A DNA stretch of 64,000 nucleotides. Source: DASYQD01 sp963837455 (GTDB lineage Bacteria > Acidobacteriota > Thermoanaerobaculia > Multivoradales > JAIOJS01). This document shows positions 62,998 through 64,000 of this stretch, piece after piece. Position 1 is the first letter of the stretch, and each line of letters opens with the position of its first letter. The translations under genes were made by a program, and so were the position numbers. The stretch lies in the NCBI GenBank assembly GCA_963837455.1, contig CAWINM010000012.1, positions 239,081 through 303,080 on the forward strand. The letters are read 5' to 3'. Under the pieces are notes generated by a model. The model was not told where the DNA came from, searched no databases, and saw nothing but the letters and a program-made list of their open reading frames with translations.

Positions 62998-64000
62998 TGA
63001 AGCACCCTTCAGGGTCTTCGCCGTCGAGTCCTCGCGAGCTTCCGCAGTGCCGGGCGGCGCGGATCTTCGCTATCGGCTGGTTCGCGGCCCTCGGAGGCGC
63101 CGTCGCGCAGGCGCCGCCGCAGGAGCGGCCGCTGGCCGCGATGAGCATCGAGGAGCTGGCCAACGTCGAGGTGACGTCGGTCTCCAAGCGGGCCGAGACG
63201 CAGCTGCGCGCCGCAGCTGCCGTCTACGTCATCACGCGCGAGGAGATCCGGCGCTCCGGCGCGACTTCCATGCCGGAGGCGCTGCGGCTGGCGCCCGCGG
63301 TCGAGGTAGCGCGCATCGACGCCCACAGCTGGGCCATCAGCATCCGCGGCTTCAACAGCACGACCGCCAACAAGCTCCTGGTGCTGATCGACGGCCGCAG
63401 CCTCTACACCCCTCTCTTCTCCGGGGTCTTCTGGGACGTGCAGGACACGCTGCTCGAGGACGTCGACCGCATCGAGGTGGTCGGCCGGGCCCGGCGGCAC
63501 GCTGTGGGGAGCCAACGCCGTCAACGGCGTCATCAACATCATCACCAGGAAAGCCGCCGACTCCCAGGGAGGCTTCCTCGAGGCGGGCGGCGGCAGCGTG
63601 GAGCGCGCCTTCGGTGGCGCCCGCTACGGCGCCACGCTCGCGGACGGCGCCCATGTCCGCGCCTACGTCAAGGACCTCGACGTGGCCCCAACGTGCTCGC
63701 CGACGGCCGCGACGCGGCGGATCGGTGGCGGCTGGCGCAGGGCGGCTTCCGCCTCGACTGGGAGCGCGGACGCGACACCCTGACCGCCCAGGGCGACGCC
63801 TACTCGGGCAAGCAGACGGACCGCGCGACCGGGGTGGGTGGGGGCAACCTCCTGGCACGATGGGAGCGGCAGCCGCGGGAGGGCTCCCGGCTCCAGCTCC
63901 AGGCCTACTGGGATCGCACCGTCCGCCGCATTTCCGGAACGCTGCGGGCCGACCGCGACACCTACGACCTCGACCTGCAGCAGGACCTCGCCCTCGGCGG
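62998..64000 (+). pseudogene. TonB-dependent receptor, right-arm partial copy (frameshifted)
   Basis: Second copy of the receptor at 30,893-32,887, cut by the window edge. The first 160 codons match except for a few changes (SIPEAL to SMPEAL, LVLLDGR to LVLIDGR, TPLYSG to TPLFSG). An extra base at about 63,481 breaks VEVVAGPGGTLW, and a lost base near 63,687 shifts the frame again within VKDLERGPNVL. Here the left copy is the intact one, the reverse of the situation in the rest of the repeat. Confidence 0.88.

Overview
The window is very GC-rich DNA with densely packed, often overlapping genes. The gene content is that of a Gram-negative didermic bacterium: LPS export, TolC/RND efflux, a TonB receptor, YfiR, exosortase H, a CSLREA-domain protein and methylmalonyl-CoA mutase with MeaB. 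This resembles Acidobacteriota such as Thermoanaerobaculia or Holophagae, but that assignment is inference. The number of single-base frameshifts and the structure described below suggest a long-read and/or metagenomic assembly.

Layout. 1-5.5 kb (minus): rpoN start, lptB, an LptC/LptA-like fusion, recJ and accA. This is an envelope and housekeeping run, and lptB, recJ and accA each carry frameshifts. 5.5-6.8 kb (plus): exosortase H and its associated membrane protein. 7.0-10.6 kb: smc with one frameshift. 10.6-13.7 kb: a GT39-like glycosyltransferase, a double FKBP isomerase and tRNA-Thr(CGT). 14-28.8 kb: signalling genes, comprising a Ser/Thr kinase-AAA-TPR protein, a hybrid histidine kinase with a REC-GGDEF cyclase, an AmpG-like MFS permease, a secreted CSLREA beta-helix protein, and a REC-PAS-GAF-PAS-HK-REC kinase with a single-domain REC protein. 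28.8-32.9 kb: a CHASE8-like-HAMP histidine kinase, a YfiR protein and a TonB-dependent receptor. These overlap the preceding kinase pair, so the five genes from 25.2 to 32.9 kb look like one signalling operon.

From about 31.9 kb to the right end the window is one giant inverted repeat. The arm 31,884-47,913 and the arm 47,915-64,000 are reverse complements of each other around a perfect palindrome centred at 47,914. Each arm holds part of the TonB receptor, an RND-MFP-TolC-TetR efflux locus, a divergent FIST / PAS-GGDEF-EAL pair, a small ORF, meaB, scpA (methylmalonyl-CoA mutase large subunit) and a 5'-truncated small-subunit gene cut at the palindrome. The right arm is mostly clean from 48 to 63 kb. 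The left arm is riddled with indels, and in two conserved genes it carries blocks of clearly divergent sequence. The most economical reading is a fold-back assembly or library artefact whose arms were polished unequally, partly with reads from a relative. A real palindromic duplication cannot be excluded from sequence alone.

How the genes fit together. The efflux operon (tetR-tolC-mfp-rnd) has a sigma70-like promoter with a palindromic operator inside it and faces the FIST/diguanylate-cyclase pair across a shared intergenic region. Downstream of rnd, the TonB-YfiR-kinase-REC-kinase genes look like an outer-membrane-to-cytoplasm signalling route in which the YfiN-like receptor carries a histidine-kinase output instead of GGDEF. 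This is the most interesting biological proposal in the window. mutA-scpA-meaB form a compact methylmalonyl-CoA mutase module.
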